Assembly: GCA_035771175.1 (NCBI GenBank)
Contig: CM069593.1
Coordinates: 40,795,741 to 40,859,740, forward strand
Reading direction: 5' to 3'
Origin: Paratinospora sagittata
Lineage: Eukaryota > Streptophyta > Magnoliopsida > Ranunculales > Menispermaceae
DNA: 64,000 nt
Shown here in pieces: positions 32,535 through 44,117 of this stretch. The notes beneath the pieces are model-generated. The model saw nothing but the letters and a program-made list of their open reading frames with translations, was not told where the DNA came from and did not search any database. Position 1 is the first letter of the stretch. Each line of letters begins with the position of its first letter. Both the position numbers and the translations under genes were made by a program.

Positions 32535-32614
32535 TTTGGTTCTAAGATAAGTTTGACTATCTTTTATTTTAATTTTTTTATTTCCTGTTCCCTGCGGTGG
32601 AAAAAAAAAATCGT

Positions 32615-33017
32615 CCAAAAAAAAAGGAGAAGAAAAGTGATTCCAGTAAGAAAATTTCCTCTTTTCAATCTTGTTTCTCACCTTATTCGTGTTCTTGATC
32701 TTTTGATCAGTTTTGGTCAAAAAAAAGGAGAAGAAAAGTGATTCCAGTAAGAAAATTTCCTCTTTTCAATCTTGTTTCTCACCTTACTCATGTTCTTGAT
32801 CTTTTGATCAGTTTTGGTCAAAAAAAAAGGAGAAGAAAAGTGATTCCAGTAAGAAAATTTCCTCTTTTCAATCTTGTTTCTCACCTTATTCATGTTCTTG
32901 ATCTTTTGATCAGTTTTGGTCAAAAAAAAAAAAATAGGGAAGAAAAGTGATTCCAGTAAGAAAATTTCCTCTTTTCAATCTTGTTTCTCACCTTATTCAT
33001 GTTCTTGATCTTTTGAT
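32615..33017. repeat. Four ~103-bp tandem repeats in the leader
   Basis: Each unit has a poly-A run, GGAGAAGAAAAGTGATTCC, AGTAAGAAAATTTCCTC and a block ending TGATCAGTTTTGGTC. Starts are near 32626, 32727, 32829 and 32936. Units are nearly identical apart from A-run length. Open frames across the block on both strands reflect the repetition. Confidence 0.9.
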
Positions 33018-33255
33018 GAGTTTAGTTTGTTTCTCATTTTTGAATTGCTGCTAGATTATTTTGAATTAGTTTCTTGAAATTTGATTAAGAACTAAAGAAG
33101 ACACAAAAGAGTGGAAAAAGGCAAGAGTGTGTGAGACCATAAGAGGGTAAAAGTCGTTTAGAGTAAAAACACGAGTGCAAGTGTATCAAATTCTTGAGTG
33201 AAACACGTGAGGGAGTTCTTGTGAGGATTCTAACCTTGTTTTGCAGATTTTAAAT

Positions 33256-33909
33256 ATGTCCAATAATCAAGAAGAAGATACAACCGAAGAAGTTCGACAA
33301 CATGCAGTTTTGAACCTCCAAATGCAAGCGTTGTTAGGGGAGATGAGGCGTATGTTGAGGGATGAAGTAGATGATGCTGACATTCCACCTTTGGAGGATG
33401 CCGATGATGAGCAAAGTGCTATGGTTGGAGATTTATTGGTAGCAAAGCGAGTTCTCAATGTGCAGGTTAAGGAGGAAGAAAGTAACCAAAGGGAGAACTT
33501 GTTTCATACTCGGTGCTTTGTAAACAACAAAGTTTGCAGTGTCATTATCGATGGAGGGAGTTGCACAAATGTAGCCAGCACTTATTTGGTGGAGAAATTG
33601 GCCTTAACTACCTTGAAACATCCTCACCCTTATCAGCTTCAGTGGCTGAATGACTGTGGCGAAATCAAGGTGACAAGGCAAGTGTTGGTGGCATTATCCA
33701 TTGGTAAATATGAGGATGAGGTGCTTTGTGATGTGGTTCCTATGGATGCATTCCATTTATTGTTGGGAAGACCATGACAGCATGATGGATTCACAAATAG
33801 GTATTCTTTCACTCATAAAGGGCAGCCTATTATTCTTGTGCCATTGGCTCCAAAACAAGTCAGGGAGGACCAATTAAAGTTACAAAGCTCAAATGAAATA
33901 AGAAAGAAA
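33256..33909 (+). pseudogene. CRM-like gag N-terminus fused by deletion to the protease
   Basis: The ATG at 33256 follows CTAACCTTGTTTTGCAG (ending 33246), a plant-like branch and 3' splice site. About 40 residues of gag N-terminus (QMQALLGEMRRMLRDE) are joined directly to the acidic linker before the protease (PPLEDADDEQSAM). The capsid domain and zinc knuckle are gone. The protease active site IIDGGSCTNVAS lies at 33544-33579. A TGA at 33775 replaces the Trp after LLGRP, and the same frame then continues (HDGFTNRYSF) to about 33905 before a frameshift. Such a product could not form particles by itself. Confidence 0.85.
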
Positions 33910-33914
33910 AAGAA

Positions 33915-35220
33915 ATGAAGGCAAAAAAAAAAAAAGAGAAAAACATTGATCAGAGAGAAAAAGAAAGAGAGGGGATTTCAGCCATAGTGAGAGCAAGAGA
34001 GGAAAAATTCAATTGCATTGCAAAAAAAAGTGAGATCAAGAGAGCATTATTATCACACCAGCCCCTTATTATACTCATGTACAAGGAGGCTCTTTTATGT
34101 ACTAATGATCTCGTCGGTGCTTTGCCGAACGTTATTGTTTCTCTTTTGCAGGAGTTTGAAGATGTCCTTCCCAAAGAAGTACCTTATGGATTACCTCCAA
34201 TCCGAGGGATTGAACATCAAATTGATTTCATACCAGGTGCATCAATTCCAAACCGACCTGCTTATAGGAGTAATCTCGAGGAGACCAAGGAACTCCAAAG
34301 GCAAGTAGGTGAATTATTGGAGAAGGGGTATGTGCGTGAAAGCATGAGTCCTTGTGCAGTTTCGGTGCTGTTAGTTCCTAAGAAGGATGGAACATGGAGG
34401 ATGTGTGTTGACTGCCGAGCCATCAACAACATAACGGTAAAGTATCGTCATCCCATTCCTAGATTAGACGATATGCTGGATGAATTGCATGGATCTTGTG
34501 TCTTTTCAAAAATTGATCTTAAGAGTGGATATCATCAGATTAGGATGAAGGAAGGTGATGAATGGAAAACTGCTTTTAAGACTAAATATGGTTTGTATGA
34601 GTGGTTAGTGATGCCTTTCAGTTTAACTAATGCTCTGAGCACATTTATGCTTTTAATGAACCATGTTTTGCGTGCATTTATTGGCAGATTTGTCGTTGTG
34701 TATTTTGATGATATCCTAATTTATAGCAAAAACTTGGAAGACATGTAATGCATTTGAAATCTATTTTGGAAATTCTAAGGAAAGAAAAGTTGTTTGCTAA
34801 TCTCAAGAAGTGCACCTTTTGCACGGATACACTTGTGTTTCTTGGTTTTGTTGTTAGTAAGAGAGGAATTGAGGTGGACGAGGAAAAGGTTAAGGCAATC
34901 CAAGAGTGGCCAACGCTTACAACAATCAGCCAAGTGAGGAGTTTCCACGGCTTAGCTAGCTTCTATAGACGGTTTATGCGTGATTTTAGTAGCTTAGCCT
35001 CACCTCTTACTGAAGTCATCAAGAAAAATGTACCGTTTAAGTGGGGGAAAGAACAAGAAAAGGCATTTAATCTGATCAAAGAAAAGCTAACTAATGCACT
35101 TTTGCTTGTTTTACCTAACTTTGCAAAAGCTTTTGAATTGAGTGTGATGCTTCAGGTATAGGTATTGGAGTTGTTTTGATGCAAGAAGGCCGTCTAGTTG
35201 CTTATTTTAGTGAAAGTTAA
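33915..35220 (+). pseudogene. CRM-like reverse transcriptase and start of RNase H, frameshifted
   Basis: The frame from 33915 holds the pre-RT linker (FEDVLPKEVPYGLPPIRGIEHQIDF split across 34155-34230) and RT to the catalytic YFDD at 34701-34712. A one-base loss near 34745 moves the frame. The thumb and connection ([18 protein letters not shown]) then run to about 35140, where a second shift leads to RNase H start ([12 protein letters not shown]). That frame ends at a TAA near 35218. All motif residues of the palm are intact; the defects are three frame changes. Confidence 0.9.
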
Positions 35221-36803
35221 GTGGGGCAGCCCTAAATTACCCTACTTATGATAAGGAGATGTACGCCTTGATAAGGGCTTTGGAAAATTGGCAACACTAT
35301 CTATGGCCAAAGGAATTCATGATTCACACAGATCATGAATCTTTGAAGCATTTGAAAGGACAACAAAGGTTGAACAGACGCCATGCCAAGTGGGTGGAAT
35401 TCATTGAAACATTCCCTTATGTGATCAGATACAAGCAAGGTAAGGAAAATGTGGTGGCTGACGCATTGTCCCGAAGGTATGCTTTACTTTCCATTTTAGA
35501 TACAAAATTGTTTGGTTTTGAATACATTAAGGATTTGTATGCACAAGATTCTGATTTTGGCGAAGTGTTCAATGCATGTGAAAAAATGGCGTTTGGTAAG
35601 TTTTATAGGCATGATGGATTTTTGTTTCGGGAAAATAAACTGTGTGTGCCTATGTGTTCTTTGCGTGAATTGTTTGTGAGAGAAGCTCATGGTGGTGGTT
35701 TGATGGGTCATTTTGGTGTAGCTAAGACATTAGGAATTTTGCATGATCATTTTTTTTGGCCTCATATGAAACGTGATGTGGAAAGAATCTGTGAGAAGTG
35801 TATCACGTGTAAACAGGCCAAGTCTAAGTTGAAACCCCATGGTTTGTACACCCCTTTGCCAATACCTAGTGAACCTTGGACTGATATTTCTATGGATTTT
35901 GTTTTGGGATTACCTAGGACTAAGAGGGGGAGAGATTCAGTTTTTGTGGTGGTAGATTGATTTTCCAAGATGGCACACTTCATTGCATGTCATAAAACTG
36001 ATGATGCATCACATATAGCTGATTTGTTCTTCAAAGAAATTTTTAGGTTACATGGCATGCCTAGGACCATTGTTTCTGATAGGGATGCAAGGTTTTTGAG
36101 TTACTTTTGGAAGACTTTGTGGGGAAAGTTGGAAACCAAGTTATTGTTTTCTACTACTTGTCATCCACAAACGGAAGGTCAAACTGAAGTAGTAAATAAA
36201 ACTTTGCCTTCTTTGTTACGTGCTATCATTAAAAAGAACTTAAAAACATGGGAAGATTGTTTGCCACATGTTGAATTTGCTTATAATCGAAGTATTCATT
36301 CTGCAACTAAATTTTCACCATTTGAAATGGTTTATGGTTTTAACCCATTGCCACCTTTGGATTTAACTTCTTTACCTTTGAGTGAACGTGTAAACTTAGA
36401 TGGCAAAAAGAAGGCAGAATTTGTAAAGATGATTGAAAAAGCACGGTTGAACATTGAAAGGAGGACTAAACAATATGTCCAACAAGCCAACAAGGGACGC
36501 AAGAAGGTAGTGTTTGAACCCGGAGATTGGGTTTGGTTGCACATAAGGAAGGACCGTTTTTCGAAGAAACGACGTTCAAAACTCCTACCTCGGGGTGACG
36601 GACCATTTCAAATAGTGGAACGCATCAATGATAATGCCTACAAGCTTGACTTACCAGGTGAGTATGGCGTCAGTGCAAGCTTTAATGTTGCTGATTTGTC
36701 TCCTTTTGATGTAGGTGATGATTTGAGGACAAATCCTTCTCAAGAGGGGGAGAATGATGCAAACCAAGGAGCTGGACAAGTTGATCATACACTTGGAAAT
36801 TGA
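35221..36803 (+). pseudogene. CRM-like RNase H end and integrase, one nonsense codon, running into the LTR
   Basis: One frame from about 35221: RNase H end ([15 protein letters not shown] at 35320, [12 protein letters not shown] at 35447), then the integrase zinc-binding region (H at HGGGLMGH near 35690, C-x2-C in CEKCITC near 35790). D-D-E residues are all present: Asp 35895-35897 (SMDFVLG), Asp 36078-36080 (SDRDARF), Glu 36186-36188 (GQTEVV). The only break in the core is TGA at 35958, where CGA (Arg) is expected. The C-terminal domain ([19 protein letters not shown]) continues over the polypurine tract into the 3' LTR and stops at the TGA at 36801. Confidence 0.9.
36742..36754 (+). promoter_or_regulatory. 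Polypurine tract of the CRM-like element, inside the coding frame
   Basis: AAGAGGGGGAGAA directly precedes the 3' LTR start TGATGC at 36755. It is also translated as part of pol (QEGEN). It primes plus-strand synthesis in the native element. Confidence 0.85.
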
Positions 36804-37685
36804 GCTGAATATGCACAAGACCCTTTGTCACTTCCAAGTGGTCCAATTACAAGACTTAGAGCCAAACGTTTCAAGGAAGCGCTAAATGGGCTAATCCAAG
36901 AGAATTGGGCTGATTCTAAAAAGACCAAGATGGGCTCAAATAATAATCAAGGCTTAGTCCATGTCATCAAAGCAATTGAAGAAGCTAATTAGCACACAAA
37001 ACGTGTCAGTATGGACTGACCATCAAAGGGCATGAATTTGTTGAGTTGCAAGGATATTAAATAGGAGAATAAACTTGGTCCTGGCTGGTTATGTTTTAAA
37101 TACATTGAACTTAGTCAAGAGGCCTAAAAACATGGGGACTTGTTCTTTAGAAGTCCAAGAGGCCTAAAAACATGGGGACTTGTCCTTTAGAAGTCCAAGA
37201 GGCCTAAAAACATGGAAACTTGTTTTTTAGAAGTCCAAGAGGCCTAAAAACGTGGGGACTTGTCCTTTAGAAGTCCAAGAGGCCAAAAAACATGAGGATT
37301 TGTCTATGTTGATGTTTGTGTTGTTTTAAATTTAGTTATGCTTTTCCTATTCTTGGAGGGTTGTTCCAAGTATATATAGAGTGGTAGCTCGAATTTGAAT
37401 GGTAGATTATGTTTTGAGATCAAGTTAATCTTGTGAGGTCTTGTGTCTTGTTTGTTCTTAAAAGAACTCTTTGAACTTATCAAGTTAATCTTGTGGCGTT
37501 CAAGCAACCAAACTTATCACCTTGATTGTTGAATCTTGGTGTGGCGTTTTCAATCCTTCGTAGTCTTGGTTTTCATCTGGTTAGGTGGCGGGTCAAGGCT
37601 CAACCAATCTTGTCTACACAATCTTGGGGTTCTAATCCATCATTGTTATTGGGTTTCATCACAATTGTTGGTAGAGTTCATATCA
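36755..37685 (+). repeat. 3' LTR of the CRM-like element (931 bp)
   Basis: It differs from the 5' LTR by scattered substitutions (roughly one to two dozen in the first 340 bp by eye) and by fewer 40-bp repeats. A two-base change turns the pol frame into a stop at 36801, while the 5' LTR keeps it open. TATA-like AGTATATATAG is near 37369-37379. Confidence 0.9.
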
Positions 37686-37892
37686 ATAAACGTCAATATC
37701 TCAAAAGATCCAAGCATTTCAGAAAAAAGATATTGATAAGACTAAAGATATTTTAGGAGATAAACGTCAATATATCAAAAGATTCAGACATTTCAGAAAA
37801 AAGGACATTGATAAGATTATGGATATTTTAGGACATAAAAGTCATTTATGAAAAAGACTAAGGACAAAATGAAGAAACGTACAATTTTTACT

Positions 37893-37907
37893 CCCTATAA
37901 ATAGGGG
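37893..37907 (+). promoter_or_regulatory. TATA box of the gag-remnant gypsy 5' LTR
   Basis: CCCTATAAATAGGGG lies just after the ~75-bp tandem repeats and is itself nearly palindromic. The 3' LTR has the same box at 42861-42875. Confidence 0.65.
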
Positions 37908-38683
37908 TAGTAAGGTTAAAGATAGATTATCTTTTCAAAACTTCTTTTCTACTTTATCTTTTTTTAAAAAGTAAACTACGAAGATATTATGTCGAGAAAG
38001 CGATAAGACCTAGGTCGGAGAGGCTTTGTGAACGTAAGGACAAATTTTGGGAACTTCGAGGTGGGAAGGAACCTATGGTTTGCATTCCTTATGCTTTTTA
38101 TTGGGTTTATGATATTCCTACATTATTTTAGTTCCTTGCACACGGTTATTTTTATCACTAGTGATGTTTTGGATATGCTGACCCTTGCTAGATTGCTAAT
38201 TGCAGCATAATGAGATTCTAGGTTAGCGGTGCTCTCTTGTTTCTTGTGTGCTTACTTTGCTGAATTGCTTAGTTTAGCCTTAATATTGCTTGAATATATC
38301 TGTTTTAATAACTGGTAAACCCGCTAGGGGCCACTGAGCTTCTGCTCATCCTTTCATTTCTATCTCTAGGAAATTAGTATGAATATATATTGGTGGTGCT
38401 AGCAGAATGATGGTGGTGGTGATGATTCGAGTTCTAGAAGTTATTTTGCAAGAATTGAAGTTGATGTAACTAAAAAACTTATCAAGTTATTATATATGTA
38501 ACATATTTAATTATTGGTGTAATAAAATATACGGACTTTATTTTGCACATTTGGTCATGTACTGGTGTAGTAAGAAAAAGTTGTAACCTCTGAATTCTCT
38601 GAGCCATATTATTGTATTAATATGTGATTCTTATATGTAGAAGAAGAGAGTTGGAAAGATGAGAATTTGGGGTGTTACATTTA

Positions 38684-38695
38684 TGGTATCAGAGC
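38684..38695 (+). promoter_or_regulatory. Primer binding site, initiator tRNA-Met
   Basis: TGGTATCAGAGC, four bases after the 5' LTR end of the outer gypsy element. Confidence 0.9.
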
Positions 38696-38769
38696 GGTGA
38701 TTCTAGGACCTAGATACTTAGATTAGGATGTAGGGTGAGTTTAAAAGATAAATAAGATATCTAAAAATA

Positions 38770-38807
<38 letters not shown>

Positions 38808-39772
38808 AGAATGAAGAGAGAGAAGGAGAAGAAGCATGTGAATAGAGAGATTCATGCACACAGAAGAATCTTCACACCAAAAGTTAGTAAATACCAAATT
38901 GTAGTGAAGTAAAGGAATGAAGTGGGAGATACTAGAAAAAGTGATAATGAAATAAAGAAGAAAGAAAGACATTGGAAAGAGAGATAATGAAGAAGAGATC
39001 CATAGGAAAAAGAGAATGAGGGAAGAACATTGAAGAGAGAATAAAGAGGAGAGAGAGAAAAAAAACCTTATTATAAAAAAAAATTTGCTTAAACCCCAAT
39101 AGGTTACCAGTAAAGTATTATAAAAAAGAAGGATGGATTAAAGAAAGTTCTAAAAAGACAGTTGTAATCTTATATGTAGAAGAAGAGATTATATACTGTA
39201 GAATCTCTTCTAGATCTTTAAAATCTAGGTGTACAGAGATTATGATAAAGATAGGGTAGAATTTTTTTCGATCTAAAAAATTTACTTGTACAGAGATTAT
39301 AATCTTTAGAGGATAGAGTAGAATCTTTAACAAAAATTATGATCTCAAGGAATAAATAAGATAAGAGATTGTGATCTCTATTAACAGAGATCTTTCAACA
39401 GAAATTCTTTTAAATAAGATAGAGAATCTTTTAACATAAATTGTGATTTCAAGAGATAAAAAAAAAAGAAAAGAAAAATAATACATTTTATTAAGAAGAA
39501 ATTGTATTGAATACTAAGTTGAGATGGTAAAGAAGGAGAACCATGTAATAAGCCTGTAAGGTGGAAAGCATGGATGTGCGATTTCCCGTGAGAGTTACCG
39601 GAATCTGGTCGCCTTTTTGGTCAGAATCAACCAGAAGTTTGAATATGGCATATGGCAGGTGGCATAGAAGAAGAGAGATGAGAAAAGCGATGTAGAATTG
39701 GAGAGCTAGAGAAGAGAAGAGAAGAGAAGAGAAGGTGAGAGAGAGAATGAAAAAGAAGGGTTGCAGAGAGTT

Positions 39773-39807
<35 letters not shown>

Positions 39808-41997
39808 CTACATGGCTACGTGGGCAATTTACCCACGTTATGACGTGGTGGGCAATTTAGATTGCCTTATGTTGGGCAAATAGTTGTCACTTATATTTAT
39901 ATAATACTTATATAAGAATAACTACATATATTTATATAATACATTATACATGTTCATATGTATAATACATATTTATATTTATTTATTTATTTGAATAAAT
40001 ATATATATATATATATAAACATTTATATATAAAGGAAGTATAAATAATTTTCTTTTCCCAAAACATAGAAATTAATTAATAGTGATAATTAAAGAAGCAA
40101 ATAAGCATATCTGATAAGTTTGTTATCATAATCAATTCTACCACTAGATTATATTTCACTTCCAATATATCACTAGAATGTGGAACTATTTTTAATTATA
40201 TCAATTATTATAATAATATGAATATTATTCATATTGAAAAATCAAGATCTTATGAATTAGTTCTTTAATAGTTTTATGGAATTACTTTGCTCTTAAATTA
40301 TAATATATGCTCATAAAATATCACTCTTTGTGTAATACCTATTAAATATTAAAGTTACGTTAATTAACATGGCACTTTAATATGAAATCATATTTACATA
40401 ATTACTTCTTTATTACTATTAATTTATACTATGATAAGTTTATTTTTTTTTTAAGTAATTCCATAGTAATGCATACTGTCGGGGGAAAGAGGATGATATA
40501 AAGAAATTGGTAGCTTTATATATATATATATATATATAGGGAAGCCTTACATAAATCTTAACTTCCTTAACGCTATAAATAAGAGACAGAAGTAAAAATG
40601 AATAAGAACTAGACAGTGAATCACAGGTAGTAATAGAAGAAAACTGGCAACAGATGCAAAGAACAAAAATGGGAGTCAGGCGTTCTAGAAGGGAAGTAGG
40701 AGAACCCATGATAAGGTATTCTAAAGACGATTCTAAGGAAAATCTAACTATCCTACTACAAGATCTAGGAGTTCAAATGTAAGAACAAAGGAAAAGTTTG
40801 GCAAATCTTGGTAAGAATGTTAAGGAGCAACAATAGAACAAGAGGTTCAAGCTATAAAAGGTTATTCAAGAGAACCTCACTCATTGCACTTCCCTCGTCA
40901 AGTAAGGCAAGTTTATGTTGTAGGCCCATCTACAACAACTTGGTTTCCAAGCGTGATTCGATCTACTGCCAGTCATCAAGAGCAAATATCTTTTGGAAGT
41001 GCACAATCTTTTTAATAGTCTGTCTCTACCTCGATGACCATGTCATCATCACCATCTCCCGAAACTTTAGTTGATACTCTATTAAATCTTAATGAAGGGC
41101 CTTGGGGATTATTCCCAAATAGTGACTCTCATCCACAAATTAAAATATGTGGAAGAATGGAAGCAATCCTTGTAGCTTCTATTAGGGAAAAAAAAATCAA
41201 ATTTTAGTTAAAAAAAATAAAATGCTTCTAATAAAAAAAATAATAATTAAAAAAATATTCAAAAATGGAGGGAACAATTACCTAAGCCATTTCATGTAAT
41301 GTATAAATTAAATAATTAATAGAAGTAGTGATATTATTGTTTGCTTGCTTATTAGAGACTATGATTGATGGGGTACTAACGACTCAAGAATTTTAATTAT
41401 GATCGTATTAGGAGTGGTATGGGACATTTTCTGATATGACTCGTGATTTTAAGACTTGAGAAGTGAATATCTTGTGACCGTGTATGGTGAATATTGAAAA
41501 AGATAGTTGATAATGACTATCCTTAAATTCGAACGGTATGGGATGTACGCATTTGATGGATACTCATTATTCACCAGACATTTCCAATCATTTGCAAAAC
41601 TTGTATGTGCGAAAAACATTACGAAACAAATCAAGTGAATAATATTCTAGCAAAAAACACTTGGTCATATTTCTGTACCAAATCATTGGAGGTTGTATTT
41701 ATTTTATAAAAAAAAAATTCAAAGAAATCACCAAAATTATTTTTGAAAATGTATTTTAAAGATATATTATTATTTATCAAGATTTGATTTTTACTAACCT
41801 TGTCCCAAAATACAGTCTCAGTGAATGGAACTGAAATAAACTCCATACCCGGAGCCTAGAATCTAGGTGGGCACCTAATCATAGTAATTTATCTAAATAT
41901 ACTATATAAAAATTCATCATTAATTATGAACCACAAGATGCCAGTACAGACTAAAAGACAAAACAATATGAAATCTTCTCACCTTCTACTGTTGCCA
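38696..41997 (+). other. Non-coding interior of the gag-remnant gypsy element
   Basis: It contains (AT)n runs at about 38772-38804, 39776-39806 and 40517-40539, GAGA-rich leader DNA at 38805-39060 and 39690-39770, and a hairpin CGTGGGCAATTTACCCACG near 39817. A faint gag N-terminus may start at 40672 (MGVRRSRREVGEP) and stops after about 40 codons. Near 41413 and 41534 are GTATGGGA repeats like those in the Tekay-like leader. Protease, RT and integrase are absent. Confidence 0.6.
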
Positions 41998-42128
41998 ATG
42001 ATCGGGATAAAGCTAAAAAGTTTTATTATGAACTTAAGCCTGAGTTAAGGCAAACATTGTCAATTTTAGAGGTGAAAAATTATAGAGAAATTGTTAATCA
42101 AGGAATGCAATTTGAACAAGAAAAGTAG
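41998..42128 (+). pseudogene. Gag remnant
   Basis: The frame reads DRDKAKKFYYELKPELRQTL, then SILEVKNYREIVNQGMQFEQ and a stop. This matches the capsid C-terminal helix region of the Tekay-like gag at about 21550-21680 (DKTKKLYNGLRPDIRQALS), with many substitutions. No zinc knuckle follows. It is the only clear coding trace in the element. Confidence 0.75.
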
Positions 42129-42369
42129 CAGTAGAAGCAAAAAAGGAACAAGGGAAAAATAACAGTTTTCCTCAAGGACAGAGAGAATCTAAGGAAATTC
42201 CATAGAAGAGAAGGCAAATAACACCAATGTTCTATACGATTCAAATGGCGAGCCCTCTGTTAGTAAGATTATAACTTAAAAATGATAACTTCCAAATTTA
42301 TTTCCATATTCACTTAGATTAACAGTAGCAAGATAAAGTAGAAAAATGAATTTCGAGGACGAAATTCCT

Positions 42370-42383
42370 AAAAGAGGGAAGAT
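42370..42383 (+). promoter_or_regulatory. Polypurine tract of the gag-remnant gypsy element
   Basis: AAAAGAGGGAAGAT directly precedes the 3' LTR start TGTAATACCCTC at 42384. Confidence 0.8.
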
Positions 42384-43671
42384 TGTAATACCCTCAAATT
42401 AAACCAGCTTAAACCCTAGGATGTTGTTTAATAATCATTTACTAAAAGTTCAAAGGACATAGAAGTTAATATCTCAAAAGAAAAAGAACATTTCGGGAAA
42501 ATGACCTAAACATCAATATCTCGAAAGATTCAGGCATTTCAGAAAAAGGATAGCGATAAAACTAAAGATATTTTATGACATAAACGTCAATATCTCAAAA
42601 GATTCAAGCATGTCAGAAAAAAGATATTGATAAGACTAAAGTTATTTTAGGACATAAATGTTAATATCTCAAAAGACTCAGACATTTCAGAAAAAAGATA
42701 TCGGTAAGACTAAGGATATTTTAGGACATAAGCGTCAATATCTCAAAAGATCCAGACATTTTAGAAAAAAGGGCATCGATAAGATTAAAGATATTTTAGG
42801 ACATAAAAGTCATTTTTGAAAAAGGCTAAGGACAAAATGGAGAAACATACAATTTTTACTCCCTATAAATAGGGGCAGTAAGGTTAAAGAAAAGTTATCT
42901 TTTCAAAACTTCTTTTCTACTTTTTCTCTTTCTTTAAAAAGTAAACTATGAAAATATTATGTCAAGAAAGCGATAGGACCTAGGTCGAAGAGGCTTTGTG
43001 AACGTAAGGACAAATTTTGGAAACTTCGAGGTGGGAAGGAACCTATGATTTGCATTTCTTATGCTTTTTATTGGGTTTATGATATTCTTGCATTATTTTG
43101 ATTCCTTGCACACAATTATTTTTATCACTAGTGATGTTTTGGGTATGGTGGCACCATAATGAGATTCTGGAAAAGTTTCTCGAAGTTCTATTACTTATGT
43201 TAGCGGTGCTCTCTTGTTGCTTGTGTGCTTACTTTGCTGGATTGCTTAGTTTAGTCTTAATATTGTTTGAATATATTTGTTTTAATAACTGGTATAAGAA
43301 GTGATAAACTCGCTAGGGGACCCACTGAGCTTCTGCTCATCCTTTCATTTCTATCTCCAAGAAATTAGTATGGATATATATTGGTGGTGCTAGCAGAATG
43401 GTGGTGGTGGTGGTGGTGATGACTCGAGTTCTAGAGGTTATTCTGCAAGAATTGAAGTTAGTGTAACTAAAAAACTTATCAAGTTATTATGTAACTTATT
43501 TAATTATCAGTGTAATAGTATATAAGGACTTTATGTAGCAGTTTTGGTCATGTTCTAGTGTAGTAAGAAAAAGTTGTAACCCCGAAATCTCTGAGCCATA
43601 TTATTGTATTAATTTGTGATTCTTATATGTAGAAGAAGAGAGTTGGAAAGATGAGAATTTGGAGTGTTGCA
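42384..43671 (+). repeat. 3' LTR of the gag-remnant gypsy element (1288 bp)
   Basis: It ends GAGTGTTGCA before the CATGG TSD. A ~75-bp tandem array (about five units) covers 42450-42830, followed by the TATA box. The CACTGAGC...GCTCATCC motif is at 43323-43342. Frames at 43098-43304 are not genes. Confidence 0.9.
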
Positions 43672-43676
43672 CATGG

Positions 43677-43787
43677 AATGATGATTCATGCCCATTTTGT
43701 ATATGATGAGCACATAATTAATTACAAATATGGTAATTGTATATGTGTGTGTGTGATAAAATAGCTTGTCTACTCTTGCGGCTAAGT
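43677..43787. other. Short spacer with a GT run
   Basis: About 110 bp between two insertions. It holds a (TG)n run near 43744-43754. Nothing else is seen. Confidence 0.5.
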
Positions 43788-44117
43788 TCTTTTGTCCCGA
43801 CCCCTCTCCGGGTGACGTTACGACCAACACAATACCCAAGATAATGTCACTACATGACAAAACCTGAGGCACTGATAAGCCTCCCACGGAAATACTGATC
43901 CAAATGCCTAATAAACACAATATACAACCTGTATATGACAATTATAATTGAACCAAAATTAAATCCATCATCCATAATTAGGCAAGATCATATCCATCCT
44001 GTATACAACATGGTTCAACATCTAATCTAAACATCTACTAGAAGATAACAAAATTCTATCAACCCGAGTTTTTCATATTTAGTTCATCTACAACCCACGC
44101 ATCTATGTGATATTTAT

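Larger units (their letters stand above)
31518..37685 (+). mobile_element. CRM-like chromovirus, defective, TSD ATAAA
   Basis: It starts TGATGCAAACC and ends GTTCATATCA, with exact ATAAA at 31513-31517 and 37686-37690. TGATG...TATCA termini, a tRNA-Met primer site, an IDGGSC-type protease and a polyprotein frame that continues into the 3' LTR fit the centromeric CRM clade of plant chromoviruses (from memory, not searched). Gag is internally deleted and pol has about four frameshifts and two nonsense changes. It is still the most complete pol in the window. Confidence 0.9.
31316..38679 (+). repeat. 5' LTR of the gag-remnant gypsy element, split by 31518-37685
   Basis: Without the nested element and one TSD copy it is about 1.19 kb. 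It ends GGGGTGTTACA before the primer site. It holds a ~75-bp tandem repeat (GACATAAACGTCAATATCTC as core) on both sides of the insertion, so the CRM-like element landed inside the tandem array. Confidence 0.9.
31316..43671 (+). mobile_element. Gypsy element nearly without coding capacity, TSD CATGG, with a CRM-like element in its 5' LTR
   Basis: It starts TGTAATACCCTC and ends GAGTGTTGCA. Exact CATGG copies lie at 31311-31315 and 43672-43676. It has both LTRs, a tRNA-Met primer site and a polypurine tract, but the internal 3.7 kb (38680-42383) retains only a gag scrap. The gag scrap and leader repeats resemble the Tekay-like element at 16768, so this may be a non-autonomous derivative of that lineage. 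Confidence 0.9.

Noticed and set aside
32445..32950. Several lysine-rich and aromatic-rich frames on both strands
   Set aside because: They are products of the 103-bp leader repeats and poly-A runs.
40440..40709. Minus-strand frame with a hydrophobic, signal-like sequence
   Set aside because: It starts from T-rich leader DNA and spans an AT microsatellite in the interior of a gypsy element. No homology is recognised.
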